DNA of 64,000 nucleotides from Ferrovibrio sp041906005 (GCF_041906005.1 NZ_JAYRJY010000001.1:1922001-1986000), one strand, 5' to 3'. Positions 1-8,228 are shown, numbered from the stretch's first letter. The notes: generated by a model not told the origin, from the letters alone. Numbers and translations: made by a program.

Positions 1-882
1 GCCGTCGCCGACATCCATCGCGACGCCGAACTGCCGAAATTCAATGCCAGGACGCTGGTGGCGCGCGCCAAATCCGAACCGGCGGCGATCAACACCGCCG
101 CGCCGGCCTATGGCAAGCGCAAGGCGGCGATCTATGCCACCTGCTTCGGCAACTACAACAATCCCGATATCGGCGTCGCGGCGCAGAAGATCCTCGCCCA
201 TAACGGCGTCGACCTGCGCGTGGAATATCCCGGCTGCTGCGGCATGCCGCGGCTGGAGCAGGGCGACATTGCCGATGTGGCGAAAAAGGCCCGCGTGGTG
301 GCCGAGGCCTTCGCGCCGCTGATCGACCAGGGCTACGACATCGTGGCGCTGGTGCCGAGCTGCGCGCTGATGCTGAAATTCGAATGGCCGCTGATCCTGC
401 CCGGTGATCCGCTGGTCAAGAAGCTGGCCCAGGCCACCTTCGACATCTCGGAATACATCGTCGACATCGCCAAGAAGGAAGGCCTCGCGCCTGGGCTCAA
501 ACCGCTGGAAGGCGGTGTCACCCTGCATCTGGCCTGCCATGCCCGCGCGCAGAATATGGGCGCGAAAGCCACCGAGCTGATGAAGCTGATCCCCGAGATG
601 AAGCCGGGCCAGGATCTTGCCGTGATCGAACGCTGCGCCGGCCATGGCGGCTCATGGGGCGTGCGCAAGGAGTTCTTCGAGGTCGGCATGAAGGTGGGCA
701 AGCCGGTGGCGCGCACGGCGGTGAAGGAAAACAAGGCGCATATCGCCTCGGAATGCCCGCTGGCGGCGATCCATATCCGCCAGGGCATGGAGCGCGAAGG
801 CAAGGATGCAGCCGGCTTCAATCTGCCGGCCAAGGCCGATCACCCGGTCGAGCTGTTCGCCCGGGCCTACGGACTGATCTGA
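1..882 (+). CDS. CCG-domain (heterodisulfide reductase-like) Fe-S oxidoreductase, 5' end missing
   Basis: The frame is already open at base 1, so the gene starts upstream of the window and only its C-terminal part (about 293 residues) is visible. Two cysteine-rich CCG-type units can be read: YPGCCGMPRLEQG in the first half, and CHARAQN followed by ERCAGHGGSWG in the second. These are typical of the HdrB/GlpC-like domain that binds Fe-S clusters and passes electrons. DUF3501 follows after a short gap. CCG-protein/DUF3501 pairs, often with a rubrerythrin upstream, are a familiar proteobacterial arrangement, which suggests an oxidative-stress or electron-transfer role. The exact substrate is unknown. 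The second unit has C-A-G in place of C-C-G, a common variant. Confidence 0.8.
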   Translation, partial: AVADIHRDAELPKFNARTLVARAKSEPAAINTAAPAYGKRKAAIYATCFGNYNNPDIGVAAQKILAHNGVDLRVEYPGCCGMPRLEQGDIADVAKKARVVAEAFAPLIDQGYDIVALVPSCALMLKFEWPLILPGDPLVKKLAQATFDISEYIVDIAKKEGLAPGLKPLEGGVTLHLACHARAQNMGAKATELMKLIPEMKPGQDLAVIERCAGHGGSWGVRKEFFEVGMKVGKPVARTAVKENKAHIASECPLAAIHIRQGMEREGKDAAGFNLPAKADHPVELFARAYGLI

Positions 883-936
883 AGTTCAAGCTGAGGGGGC
901 GGAGGGGCTTCGCGCTTTCAGAAGGATGATGTGTAC

Positions 937-1527
937 ATGGCTTTGAAAACCACGATCACCCACGCCGATATCCTGCCGCTCGATGAATTCCAGAAGCTGC
1001 GCAAGGACAAGCGCGCCGAAGTGGTGGCGATCAAGAAGAACCGCCGCGTCGGCGTCGGTCCGTTCTGCACCTTCTATTTCGAGAATTACGCCACCATGTG
1101 GTGGCAGATCCAGGAAATGCTGTTCATCGAGAAGGGCGGCGCCGAGCAGCTGGAGGACGAGCTGCGCGCCTACGAGCCGCTGATCCCGAAGGGCCGCGAG
1201 CTGGTCGCCACCTTCATGATCGAAATCGAGGATGCGGTGCGCCGGCCCGTCGTGCTGGCCCAGCTCACCAATATCGACCAGACCGTGATGCTGGAATTCG
1301 CCGGCCACAAGATCCGTGCCGTGCCGGAAGGCGATGCCGAACGCAACCGCGAGGACGGCAAGACCTCAAGCGTGCATTTCCTGCGTTTCCCCTTCACGGC
1401 GGAACAGATCGCCGAATTCCGCAAGCCCGGTACCCGCGTGCTTCTGGCCGTCGAGCATCCCCATTACGGTCATATCGCCGTGATGCCGGAAGCGGTACGC
1501 GACAGCCTGGCGCAGGATTTCGCATAA
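937..1527 (+). CDS. DUF3501 family protein
   Basis: This is a soluble protein of about 196 residues matching the DUF3501 pattern: an early DEFQKLRKDKR segment, then RRVGVGPFCTFYFENYATM, and a central acidic WQIQEMLFIEKGG stretch. Its biochemical function is not established. It follows the CCG-domain gene by 54 bases on the same strand and probably shares its transcript. A GTG at 931 is in frame two codons earlier. I prefer the ATG at 937 because the GAAGGA at 921-926 then lies at normal ribosome-binding distance. Confidence 0.75.
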   Translation: MALKTTITHADILPLDEFQKLRKDKRAEVVAIKKNRRVGVGPFCTFYFENYATMWWQIQEMLFIEKGGAEQLEDELRAYEPLIPKGRELVATFMIEIEDAVRRPVVLAQLTNIDQTVMLEFAGHKIRAVPEGDAERNREDGKTSSVHFLRFPFTAEQIAEFRKPGTRVLLAVEHPHYGHIAVMPEAVRDSLAQDFA

Positions 1528-1550
1528 GCCATCGGGCCTGGACAATAAAA

Positions 1551-1637
1551 ACGTGGATGCCACGCCCAAGGCGTGGCATGACGGATATATTCGTTTTCGA
1601 ATATCGTCATGCTCGGACTTGGTCCGAGCATCCACGT
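1551..1637. repeat. REP/MITE-like imperfect palindrome with nested hairpins
   Basis: The outer arms ACGTGGATGC and GCATCCACGT are exact inverted repeats. Inside lie two smaller hairpins, CCACGCC-AAG-GCGTGG and CTCGGACTTGGTCCGAG, and an AT-rich centre reading GAATAT/ATATTC. The whole 87 bp folds into a long imperfect cruciform. It sits just before the PPOX gene and could affect its leader. A shorter relative of similar design is at 58497-58525. Confidence 0.65.
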
Positions 1638-1655
1638 GTTGTTTTGAGGCCAGGC

Positions 1656-2264
1656 ATGATCGTTCTTTCCAGTGAATCCGACCTGCGCGGCTGCTACGAC
1701 CAGCCTAGCGACCTGGTGCAGAAGAAGATCCTGCCCCGGCTCGACAAACACGCCAAAGCCTTCATCGCGTTGTCGCCCTTCGTGGTGCTGGCCACCCACG
1801 GGCCGGATGGCGCCGATGCCTCGCCGCGCGGCGACGCGCCGGGCTTCGTGCAGGTGATCGACGACGCCACGCTGCTGCTGCCCGACCGGCGCGGCAACAA
1901 CCTGATCGATTCCTTGCGCAACGTGGCGCAGAGCGCCGATGTGGGCCTGCTGTTCCTGGTGCCCGGCATCAATGAAAGCCTGCGCGTGAACGGTCGCGCC
2001 GAAATCGTCACGGATGCGGCCGTGCTTGCGCCGCTGGCGGCGCAGGGCAAGATGCCGGCCTCGGCGCTGAAGATCGCCGTGCGCGAGGTGTTTTTCCATT
2101 GCGGCAAGGCGATGATCCGCTCCGGCCTGTGGCGGCCGGAAAGCCGGGTGCCGCGTGATGCCTTTCCCACGCTGGGCCGCGTGATCGCCGACCAGGTCGG
2201 CGGCCTGGATGCGGACGCCGCCGATGCCAATCTGGAAGAAAGCTATCGCACGCGGCTCTACTGA
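1656..2264 (+). CDS. Pyridoxamine 5'-phosphate oxidase family (MSMEG_1061-like) FMN protein
   Basis: The product is 202 residues with the PPOX/FMN-binding split-barrel layout: an N-terminal helical lead (DLVQKKILPRLDKHAKAFI), then FVVLATHGPDGADASPRGDAPGF, then LLPDRRGNNLIDSLRNV and a C-terminal FHCGKAMIRS strand. FHCGKAMIRS and the DASPRGD loop are marks of the MSMEG_1061 subfamily. Members bind FMN or F420, and the substrate here is unknown. The frame is open further upstream through the palindromic repeat, so the ATG at 1656 immediately after the repeat is the sensible start. Its 3' end overlaps the convergent hemoglobin gene by 7 bases. Confidence 0.72.
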   Translation: MIVLSSESDLRGCYDQPSDLVQKKILPRLDKHAKAFIALSPFVVLATHGPDGADASPRGDAPGFVQVIDDATLLLPDRRGNNLIDSLRNVAQSADVGLLFLVPGINESLRVNGRAEIVTDAAVLAPLAAQGKMPASALKIAVREVFFHCGKAMIRSGLWRPESRVPRDAFPTLGRVIADQVGGLDADAADANLEESYRTRLY

Positions 2265-2788
2265 GCCGGTCCGCTCTTCACCGGCTTGCTCTTCACCGGC
2301 TCGCTTTTTACCGGCCCAAGCCAGTCGGGCAGTTCACCGCGGCTGAACTGCACGCCCTGCAGCAGCGAGGCGGCGATCTTCTGCGCGCGATCCTCAAACA
2401 ATGCGGCGGCGGCCGGCGAGCAGCGCTCGCGCACGGTCGCGCGGAACAGCTCCAGCCAGTGGGCGAAATGCGCGTCAGACAATCCGGCACCCTGCCCGAC
2501 ATCGATGCGGATATGCGCCGGCATCGGCCGGCCATCGTAGCGGCCGGTCATCAGCAGCACCGACGACCAGAAATCGCACATCTTGGCCAGGTGGTGATCC
2601 CAGTTATCCCGGATCACGCCCTCGAAGATCGGCCCCAGCACGGCGTCGGTGCGGATGCGGCCGTAGAAGGTATGCACCACGTCATGCACCATCGCTTCCG
2701 TCACGCCGGCGACATGGCCGGGCGCAAGCTGGGCGCGGCGGGCCTGGCGTTCAGCCAAAGTTGTGTCGGTTTCGTCCTGATGGGCCAT
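2258..2788 (-). CDS. Group III truncated hemoglobin
   Basis: The product is 176 residues: a 2-on-2 globin core of about 130 residues plus an unusual C-terminal tail. Group III features are FYGRIRTDAVLGPIFEGVI, DNWDHHLAKMCDFWSSVLL (helices B-E) and DAHFAHWLELFRATV, whose first His is the likely proximal heme ligand. The tail ends in three copies of the pentamer PVKS(E/K/G), encoded by a 15-bp tandem repeat. It is the last gene after nnrS (44 bases away) in the fdxA operon, which faces nsrR. A nitric-oxide handling role is inferred from that context and from Campylobacter-type Ctb homologues. The frame extends well upstream into nnrS, but the start at 2788 fits the globin N-terminus. Confidence 0.85.
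   Translation of the reverse strand: MAHQDETDTTLAERQARRAQLAPGHVAGVTEAMVHDVVHTFYGRIRTDAVLGPIFEGVIRDNWDHHLAKMCDFWSSVLLMTGRYDGRPMPAHIRIDVGQGAGLSDAHFAHWLELFRATVRERCSPAAAALFEDRAQKIAASLLQGVQFSRGELPDWLGPVKSEPVKSKPVKSGPAQ
2270..2314. repeat. 15-bp tandem repeat, three copies
   Basis: Three successive 15-bp units, near TCCGCTCTTCACCGG, occupy 2270-2284, 2285-2299 and 2300-2314. On the minus strand they encode the PVKS(E/K/G) pentamers at the end of the truncated hemoglobin. Copies 1 and 2 differ by two bases and copy 3 is slightly more diverged. Confidence 0.85.
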
Positions 2789-2832
2789 GATGAAGACTAT
2801 ATAGGGGATGGAAGGAAAGGAAACGAGTCGGG

Positions 2833-4053
2833 TCAGCCCGGTTTGCCGTCGATGCGCGGCCGCAGCAGGATCGGCAGGTAGCGCAGCAGGAACAGGCCGA
2901 AAGCGGCCTCCCAGGCGATGCCGGCGCCCAGCAGCAGCGGCCATTGCAACGCGGGGTGCAGCAGGGCGCAAAGCCGCAGCAGGGCAGCGAGCATGATGGC
3001 GCCATAGATGCCGATCTCCACCGGTCCGGCTTTCAGCTTGCGGCCGGTATGGCCCAGCGCGCTGCGCGTCATCATCGCCAGCATCAGCCCGGCCATGGCG
3101 CCCACGCCCAGCGCATGATCGGCCATGGCCGGCGTCACCGCGTCGCTCCATGCGCTGGCGGCGCGCAGGGCGAATGCCAGCGGCAGCCAGAGATAGGCGA
3201 TGTGCAGGATGGCCAGCAGCGGGATGCGGCGCGCCGACCAGCTATGCCATTGCTGCAGGCGGCTGGCATGCAGCAGGGCGGTGGCGGCGTTGGCGGTCAC
3301 CAGCAGCAGGGGTGGCAGCGGCCACAACACGGCGGCAAGATCCAGCGCCACAGCCAGAACCAATACGATCAAAGCGATACGGTCGCGCCGTAGGGCGGCG
3401 GGAATGAAAACGCCGGCACCCGACATGGTGAAGCTGGGCACGATGCGCGCCGCGATCACGCTGATCAGGATGGCGACCACGCCAAGCGCCAGATGTCGAC
3501 CGAATACGACACCTTCGGCCCACAAGCCCAGCGCGCCGGCGTGATACAGCAGGTTGGCGATGGTCAGCAGGCTCAAAACCACCAGCGGAAGCCAGGGCCG
3601 CTGCGAGGCCTTGCGCACACGCATCAGGAAAATCGGCTGCGCCAGTGCAACGGCCAGGACGGGCAGGAACGCCAGATCGGCCATGGCGGCGAAGCCGGCC
3701 GGCAGCAGGAAGGGCGCGACACGGCCGGCCAGCCATACCAGCACCAGCAGGACAAGCGGCGTGCCTGTGGGGGTTTCTCCGCCAGTCCAGTTGCGCACCG
3801 CCGTCAGCAGGAAGCCGGCAATGATCGCGGCGCCGAAGCCGAACAGCATCTCATGGCCATGCCAGGCCAGCGCGTCGGAAACCTGCAATGCCACATGGCC
3901 GCCATAGACGGCGAGCCAGAGCGGCAGGACCAGCACGGCATAGGCGGCGCCGGCGAGATAGAAGGGCCGGAAGCCAAGCGCGAACAGGGCCCGGCGGCGG
4001 CCGGCCGGCTCGTGACGTGGCTGATCCTGCGGCAACGCGAAGGCGGCGGCCAT
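2833..4053 (-). CDS. nnrS: NnrS family heme-copper membrane protein
   Basis: This is a 406-residue polytopic membrane protein with about a dozen hydrophobic helices. NnrS signatures include ALFALGFRPFYLAGAAYAV near the N-terminus, WHGHEMLFGF around residue 85, and HALGVGAMAGLMLAMMTRSALGHTGR in the last third; these conserved His residues are thought to bind heme and copper. NnrS proteins are linked to NO metabolism and protect against nitrosative stress. The gene lies 5 bases after a small membrane-protein gene and before the truncated hemoglobin, in an operon led by fdxA opposite nsrR. NsrR control is therefore likely. Confidence 0.9.
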   Translation of the reverse strand: MAAAFALPQDQPRHEPAGRRRALFALGFRPFYLAGAAYAVLVLPLWLAVYGGHVALQVSDALAWHGHEMLFGFGAAIIAGFLLTAVRNWTGGETPTGTPLVLLVLVWLAGRVAPFLLPAGFAAMADLAFLPVLAVALAQPIFLMRVRKASQRPWLPLVVLSLLTIANLLYHAGALGLWAEGVVFGRHLALGVVAILISVIAARIVPSFTMSGAGVFIPAALRRDRIALIVLVLAVALDLAAVLWPLPPLLLVTANAATALLHASRLQQWHSWSARRIPLLAILHIAYLWLPLAFALRAASAWSDAVTPAMADHALGVGAMAGLMLAMMTRSALGHTGRKLKAGPVEIGIYGAIMLAALLRLCALLHPALQWPLLLGAGIAWEAAFGLFLLRYLPILLRPRIDGKPG

Positions 4054-4058
4054 GGCGA

Positions 4059-4487
4059 TCAGCGCGCCATCGCCACGGCGATGCAGATGCCCAGCGTGGC
4101 AAAAGCCAGGCCGACGGGAATCAGCGTCACTTGGATCAATGCGCTCCAGCCGGTCATCGGGCCGGTCCAGGTCTGGATGCCGGTCTGCAGGAAATCGTCC
4201 AGCTTCGGCGCGGCGCGGCCGCCATGGCGCTGGCGCAGCATGGTTTCGCCCAGCCGCGCCATCACCCAGGGCACGCCGAAGAACATGATCACGTAGACGG
4301 TGCTGACCGCCACCATCAGCGCGCCCTCGGCCTCGGCGCCGAAAGTCATCCAGTAGACCAGCAGCATCAGGCCATAGGCGCCGGCCGTGATGCCGAAAGC
4401 GGCGCGCGGCAGGCTGTCATGCCATTGCGGCGCGCGGTTGTGCAGGCGGTGCGGCAGGGTGCCGGCATGCAGGCTCATGTCGTTCAT
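4059..4487 (-). CDS. Small three-helix membrane protein of the fdxA-nnrS operon
   Basis: The product is 142 residues with no family I can name. Three hydrophobic segments are visible: about 28-50 (GITAGAYGLMLLVYWMTFG), 55-77 (VAVSTVYVIMFFGVPWVMA) and 112-142 at the C-terminus. A polar loop, GETMLRQRHGGRAAPKLDDF, lies between helices 2 and 3. Its ATG overlaps the fdxA stop by four bases and its stop is 5 bases from nnrS, so it is translationally coupled within the NO-response operon. A role next to NnrS in the membrane is an inference from position only. Confidence 0.75.
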   Translation of the reverse strand: MNDMSLHAGTLPHRLHNRAPQWHDSLPRAAFGITAGAYGLMLLVYWMTFGAEAEGALMVAVSTVYVIMFFGVPWVMARLGETMLRQRHGGRAAPKLDDFLQTGIQTWTGPMTGWSALIQVTLIPVGLAFATLGICIAVAMAR

Positions 4488-4825
4488 GGCTGGTCCTTTC
4501 CGGGAGCGGGCGAGAAGAAGCGGCTGAACTTGTCGGCGACGCCGCGCCACGCATCCGCATCTTCGGGCGGCGTGCCCTTGCGGGTGATGTTGGGCCATTG
4601 GGTCGCGTAATCGCGGTTGAGCCTGGCCCAGGCGTCCGTGCGGCGGTCGGTATCGGGCAGGATGGCCTCGGCCGGGCATTCCGGTTCGCAGACGCCGCAA
4701 TCGATGCATTCGTCCGGATTGATCACCAGCATGTTCTCGCCGACATAGAAACAGTCGACCGGACAGACCTCGACGCAATCCATGTACTTGCACTTGATGC
4801 ACTGCTCGGTCACGACGTAGGTCAT
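4484..4825 (-). CDS. fdxA: FdxA-type seven-iron ferredoxin
   Basis: This is a 113-residue ferredoxin starting MTYVVTEQCIKCKYMDC. It carries two cluster-binding blocks: CIKCKYMDCVEVCPVDCF and then CIDCGVCEPECP. This is the 3Fe-4S/4Fe-4S pattern of proteobacterial FdxA. The C-terminal half (NRDYATQWPNITRKG) is the usual FdxA extension. It is the first gene of the leftward operon with nnrS and the truncated hemoglobin, and starts 128 bases from the divergent nsrR. A GGAGG lies upstream of the ATG. It may supply electrons to an NO or heme redox reaction, which is an inference from the operon. Confidence 0.9.
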   Translation of the reverse strand: MTYVVTEQCIKCKYMDCVEVCPVDCFYVGENMLVINPDECIDCGVCEPECPAEAILPDTDRRTDAWARLNRDYATQWPNITRKGTPPEDADAWRGVADKFSRFFSPAPGKDQP

Positions 4826-4850
4826 CGGAAGCCTCCGGGGGCGACTCCAA

Positions 4851-4873
4851 AAGAAGTATTTTATATGCATGAT
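4851..4873. promoter_or_regulatory. NsrR-like operator A (fdxA side)
   Basis: This 23-bp site has the 11-1-11 layout of NsrR operators. The left half AAGAAGTATTT matches AANATGCATTT at 8 of 10 fixed positions, and the right half ATATGCATGAT matches AAATGCATNTT at 8 of 10. It begins 26 bases upstream of the fdxA start. I compared it by eye with the published enterobacterial consensus; binding is inferred. Confidence 0.6.
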
Positions 4874-4891
4874 ATTGAGCGGGCCGCCGAT

Positions 4892-4914
4892 ATCAAGTAA
4901 ATTAAATGCATATT
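4892..4914. promoter_or_regulatory. NsrR-like operator B (nsrR side)
   Basis: The right half, AAATGCATATT at 4904-4914, matches the NsrR half-site AAATGCATNTT at all fixed positions. The left half (4892-4902) matches only about half. The site ends 38 bases before the nsrR ATG. Together with operator A this would allow autoregulation and divergent control. Confidence 0.55.
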
Positions 4915-4952
4915 TTGTCGCACCCCCGGCCAGGATTACGGACGTTCCCGCC

Positions 4953-5396
4953 ATGCATCTGACGCTGCATACCGATTACGCCCTGCGCATGCTGATGTAT
5001 CTGGCGCTGAATCCCGACCGCCGCTGCACCATCGAGGAAATCGCCGAGCAATACGATGTCTCGCGCCATCACCTGATGAAGGTGGCGCTGACGCTGGCGC
5101 AGGCCGGTTTCGTCGACAGCCTGCGCGGCCGCAATGGCGGCCTGCAGCTCAGCCGGACCGCCGGGCAGGTCGGGATCGGCGCGGTGGTGCGCGCCACCGA
5201 GGACAATTTCGATCTGGTGGAATGTTTCGACGGCGCCAGCAACACCTGCTGCCTGGCGCCGGCCTGCCAGCTCAAGCAGCCCTTCACCGAAGCAGTGAAG
5301 GCATTCCTCGCGGTGCTCGACCGCTACACGCTGGCCGACATGCTGGGCAATCCGGTCACGGCGCGCAGCCTGCGCCGCCTGCTCGGCGCGACCTGA
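4953..5396 (+). CDS. nsrR: Rrf2-family NO-sensing repressor, NsrR type
   Basis: The product is 147 residues, beginning MHLTLHTDYALRMLMYLAL, which is characteristic of NsrR. A winged-helix domain follows (CTIEEIAEQYDVSRHHLMKV, then RGRNGGLQLSR). The Fe-S ligand region reads ECFDGASNTCCLAPACQLKQ, supplying the three cysteines expected for an NO-sensitive cluster plus an extra adjacent Cys. The gene is divergent from the fdxA-nnrS-hemoglobin operon across two NsrR-like sites. NsrR represses NO-defence genes until NO damages its cluster. A third matching site at 61394-61416 suggests that it also controls the hemerythrin gene. Confidence 0.9.
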   Translation: MHLTLHTDYALRMLMYLALNPDRRCTIEEIAEQYDVSRHHLMKVALTLAQAGFVDSLRGRNGGLQLSRTAGQVGIGAVVRATEDNFDLVECFDGASNTCCLAPACQLKQPFTEAVKAFLAVLDRYTLADMLGNPVTARSLRRLLGAT

Positions 5397-5397
5397 G

Positions 5398-5949
5398 TCA
5401 GTCGAAGACCTCGTTCGGATACAGGCCCCACAGATGGCCGCGCGGCATCCAGCCTCTGGTGCCGGCGATTTCCACCTGGCACCAGGCCAGGTCGGGGCAT
5501 TTGCGCAGCCGGGCCATCACGCCGGGCTCGGCGGTCAGCAACACATCGGCGGCGGTATCGGGTTTCTTGAACAGGCTGCGCACCGTGCCGTCCACCACGG
5601 CAAAACGCTTGCCCGAGGTCAGGTTCTTGTGCACCCAGGTTTCGGTGCCGTCATGGTCGCGGATGCGGCGCCAGTATTCGTATTCGGCCACCACTTCCAC
5701 CGGCAGGCCGCGGCGCTGGTATTGCCAGGCGATGGGATAACGCGAGCCCGGCCCGGTGCGGGCATTCACCTTGTCGGCGGCGAGGCTGACGAAACGCGGC
5801 AGCGGCAGGCCGGAATCGGCGCCTTTTTCGGCTACCGGCGAGGCGGCTTCGGGGGTCTGCGCTGTCTGTGCAGCGGCCGGGGCATGGCCCGGCACCAGCA
5901 GCTGGGCAACCAGCGGCAGAAGCAGCACAAGGGCGAAACGCAACAGCAT
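5398..5949 (-). CDS. Periplasmic SH3-like domain protein
   Basis: The product is 183 residues with a hydrophobic signal sequence (MLLRFALVLLLPLVAQLLV) followed by an Ala/Pro-rich linker. Two SH3b-like stretches follow: KVNARTGPGSRYPIAWQYQRRG with WRRIRDHDGTETWVH, and then VARLRKCPDLAWCQVEIAGTRGWMP read loosely. This layout fits the bacterial SH3/DUF1058 family, exported proteins thought to bind cell-wall or peptide ligands. It converges on nsrR with 1 base between the stops. Nothing ties it to the neighbouring B12 genes. Confidence 0.75.
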   Translation of the reverse strand: MLLRFALVLLLPLVAQLLVPGHAPAAAQTAQTPEAASPVAEKGADSGLPLPRFVSLAADKVNARTGPGSRYPIAWQYQRRGLPVEVVAEYEYWRRIRDHDGTETWVHKNLTSGKRFAVVDGTVRSLFKKPDTAADVLLTAEPGVMARLRKCPDLAWCQVEIAGTRGWMPRGHLWGLYPNEVFD

Positions 5950-6057
5950 GAAGCGGGACTAGCGCAAAGCAGCAAAGGAATGGTTAACCCAACCGCGAAT
6001 CGGGCGGTTGCGCTCGGATCGTAGCAGGGTGCCGTCGCCACGCAATCAGCGCAGGAA

Positions 6058-7386
6058 TCAACCTTCCCGGTCGATCAGATGCAGGTAGCTGCCGAACACG
6101 CTGCCCTGCCGGCAACCGGATGGGCCAAGCTCGGCGCCAACCGCGTCCGTGGCCATGAACAAGGCGGCGCCTGCATCCTTGCCGCCGGTCTGGACGGAAT
6201 AATGGAATTCATGGCCGCGGAAGCGGCTGCCTTTCGGCCCCAGCATTGTATCGGCCAGGCTTGTGATACGGCGATATCCCAGATGCCGTTTGCGTTCGGC
6301 GAAGCTGGTCTCGACCGGCAGCAGGCCGGCCATGGCATGCCGGTTGCCCTCGGCATCGGTCAGGCCGCGGCCCAGCAGCATGAAGCCGCCGCATTCGCCG
6401 TAGATGGCCGCGCCACGATCCGCCGCCGCGCGCAGGCCCTGCATCAGGTGGCCGTTGCCGGCCAGTTTCGCCGCATGCAGTTCGGGATAGCCGCCGGGCA
6501 GGAAGACCGCGTCGCAATCCGGTGCCGGCGCCTCGTCGGCCAGGGGCGAGAAAAAACTCAGGCTTGCGCCCTGGGCCTGCCAGCCCTGCAGCAGATGCGG
6601 ATAGGCGAAGGCAAAGGCCGCATCGCGCGCCACGGCGATATGCTGGCCCAGCGGCGGCAGGGCGGCGAGCGTCGCCGGCCGGCTGACCTGCAGGGGCTGC
6701 AGCAACTGCTCCAGCGCCGCGCGGTCCAGATGCAGATGCAGCCAGTCGGCCGCGCGGTCGAGAAAGAAATCCAGGCCGTCGCGTTCCTCGGCCTGCACCA
6801 GGCCCAGATGCCGGCTCGGCATCGTCAGATCGCCTTCCGGCGGCAGGGCGGCCAATACCGGCAGGCCAAGGGGCGCCAGCGCGTTGCGCAGCAGCATCTC
6901 GTGTTTGGGTGAGGACACGCGGTTGAGGATCACGCCGGCCAGCACGACATCGTCGCGGAAACTGCGGAAGCCGTGCACCAGGGCGGCAATCGACTGGCTC
7001 TGGCGCGCGGCGTCGATCACCAGCACCACCGGCAGGTCCAGTTTTGCCGCCAGATCGGCGGTGCTGCCTTCGCTGCTGACGGCGCCGTCGAACAGGCCCA
7101 TCACGCCTTCGATCACCACGATCTCGGCGCCGGCACTGCCGTAATCGAGCACCCCGGCCAGCGTCGCGGGCCGCATGGCGAAAAGATCGAGATTGTAGCA
7201 GGGCCGGCCGGCGCTGGCGGCGCGATGGAAGGCGCCATCGATGTAATCCGGGCCGGCCTTGAACGGCGCGACGATGCGGCCTTCACGCGCCAGCAGGCGC
7301 AGCAGCGCGAGCGTCACGGTGGTCTTGCCGCTGGCCGAGGCCGGCGCGGCGACCACCAGGCCGCGGGTCAGATGGCGATTGGGCAT
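6058..7386 (-). CDS. cobB: Cobyrinate a,c-diamide synthase
   Basis: The product is 442 residues, the normal CobB/CbiA length. The N-terminal ATPase domain carries the P-loop APASASGKTTVTLALL and KAGPDYIDG. The C-terminal class I amidotransferase-like domain carries LPGGYPELHAAKLA and the nucleophile Cys in YGECGGFMLLGRGL. It amidates the a and c side chains of (hydrogeno)cobyrinate using glutamine and ATP. It overlaps the end of cobA by 19 bases on the same strand, so the two are co-transcribed, away from the main cob operon. Confidence 0.93.
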   Translation of the reverse strand: MPNRHLTRGLVVAAPASASGKTTVTLALLRLLAREGRIVAPFKAGPDYIDGAFHRAASAGRPCYNLDLFAMRPATLAGVLDYGSAGAEIVVIEGVMGLFDGAVSSEGSTADLAAKLDLPVVLVIDAARQSQSIAALVHGFRSFRDDVVLAGVILNRVSSPKHEMLLRNALAPLGLPVLAALPPEGDLTMPSRHLGLVQAEERDGLDFFLDRAADWLHLHLDRAALEQLLQPLQVSRPATLAALPPLGQHIAVARDAAFAFAYPHLLQGWQAQGASLSFFSPLADEAPAPDCDAVFLPGGYPELHAAKLAGNGHLMQGLRAAADRGAAIYGECGGFMLLGRGLTDAEGNRHAMAGLLPVETSFAERKRHLGYRRITSLADTMLGPKGSRFRGHEFHYSVQTGGKDAGAALFMATDAVGAELGPSGCRQGSVFGSYLHLIDREG

Positions 7387-8183
7387 GGCGGCGCGAGCCT
7401 GGCCTGCAGGTCGCTGGTGCCGAACAGCGCGTGCAGGTCGACCACCTCGCCCACCACCAGCAGGGCCGGCGGCTCGATCTTTGCCGTCTCGGCATCGGCC
7501 ACGATACGGTCCAGGCTGCTGCGCAGCACGCGCATCTGCGGCAGGGTTGCGTGGCTCACCAATGCGGCCGGCCGCTCGCCGGCCAGACCGGCATGGCGCA
7601 GCTTGGCGACCAGGATGTCGAGATGCTTGATTGCCATATAGATCACCAGCACCGGCGAGGCGCGCACCATGGCGGCCCAGTCGACGCTGTCGGGCACCTC
7701 GCCGCTGGCATTGTGGCCGGTCAGGAAGGTGACGCAGGAATTTGTGTCGCGATGGGTGAGCGGAATGCCGGCATAGGCCAGGCCACCCACGCCGGCCGAG
7801 ATGCCGGGAATGACACGGAAGGGAATGCCGGCGTCGCGCAGCGCCAGCGCTTCCTCGGCGCCGCGGCCGAACACGAAGGGATCGCCGCCCTTCAGGCGCA
7901 GCACGCGTTTGCCCTGCCGCGCCAGCTCGACCAGGCGCAGGCTGATGTCGCGCTGCTTGGGCGAGGGCTTGCCGCCGCGCTTACCGGCATATTCCAGCAG
8001 TGCGCCGGGCCGGGCGCAGGCCAGGATCGCCTCGCCCACCAGGGCGTCGTAGATCACGACATCGGCCTGGTTCAGGGCGTTCACCGCATGCAGGGTCAAA
8101 AGCCCCGGATCGCCGGGGCCGGCGCCGGTCAGCCAGACCCAGCCGGGGGGAAAAACCGGCATTTGCAGAGATGGCAATTGCAT
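7368..8183 (-). CDS. cobA: Uroporphyrinogen-III C-methyltransferase
   Basis: The product is 271 residues, a complete SUMT that makes precorrin-2 by SAM-dependent methylation at C2 and C7. Family motifs are VWLTGAGPGDPGLLTLHA at residues 14-31, then LKGGDPFVFGRGAEEA and VIPGISAGVGGLAYAGIPLTHR. There is no siroheme oxidase/ferrochelatase fusion, so it is CobA rather than CysG. The ATG at 8183 is 45 bases from the divergent cbiD start. The frame runs on upstream, but conserved sequence begins only after this ATG. Confidence 0.93.
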   Translation of the reverse strand: MQLPSLQMPVFPPGWVWLTGAGPGDPGLLTLHAVNALNQADVVIYDALVGEAILACARPGALLEYAGKRGGKPSPKQRDISLRLVELARQGKRVLRLKGGDPFVFGRGAEEALALRDAGIPFRVIPGISAGVGGLAYAGIPLTHRDTNSCVTFLTGHNASGEVPDSVDWAAMVRASPVLVIYMAIKHLDILVAKLRHAGLAGERPAALVSHATLPQMRVLRSSLDRIVADAETAKIEPPALLVVGEVVDLHALFGTSDLQARLAPPCPIAI

Positions 8184-8228
8184 GGCGGCAAGGTACACCG
8201 GCCGCGCCCCGGTGTATACTTCGCCCCC

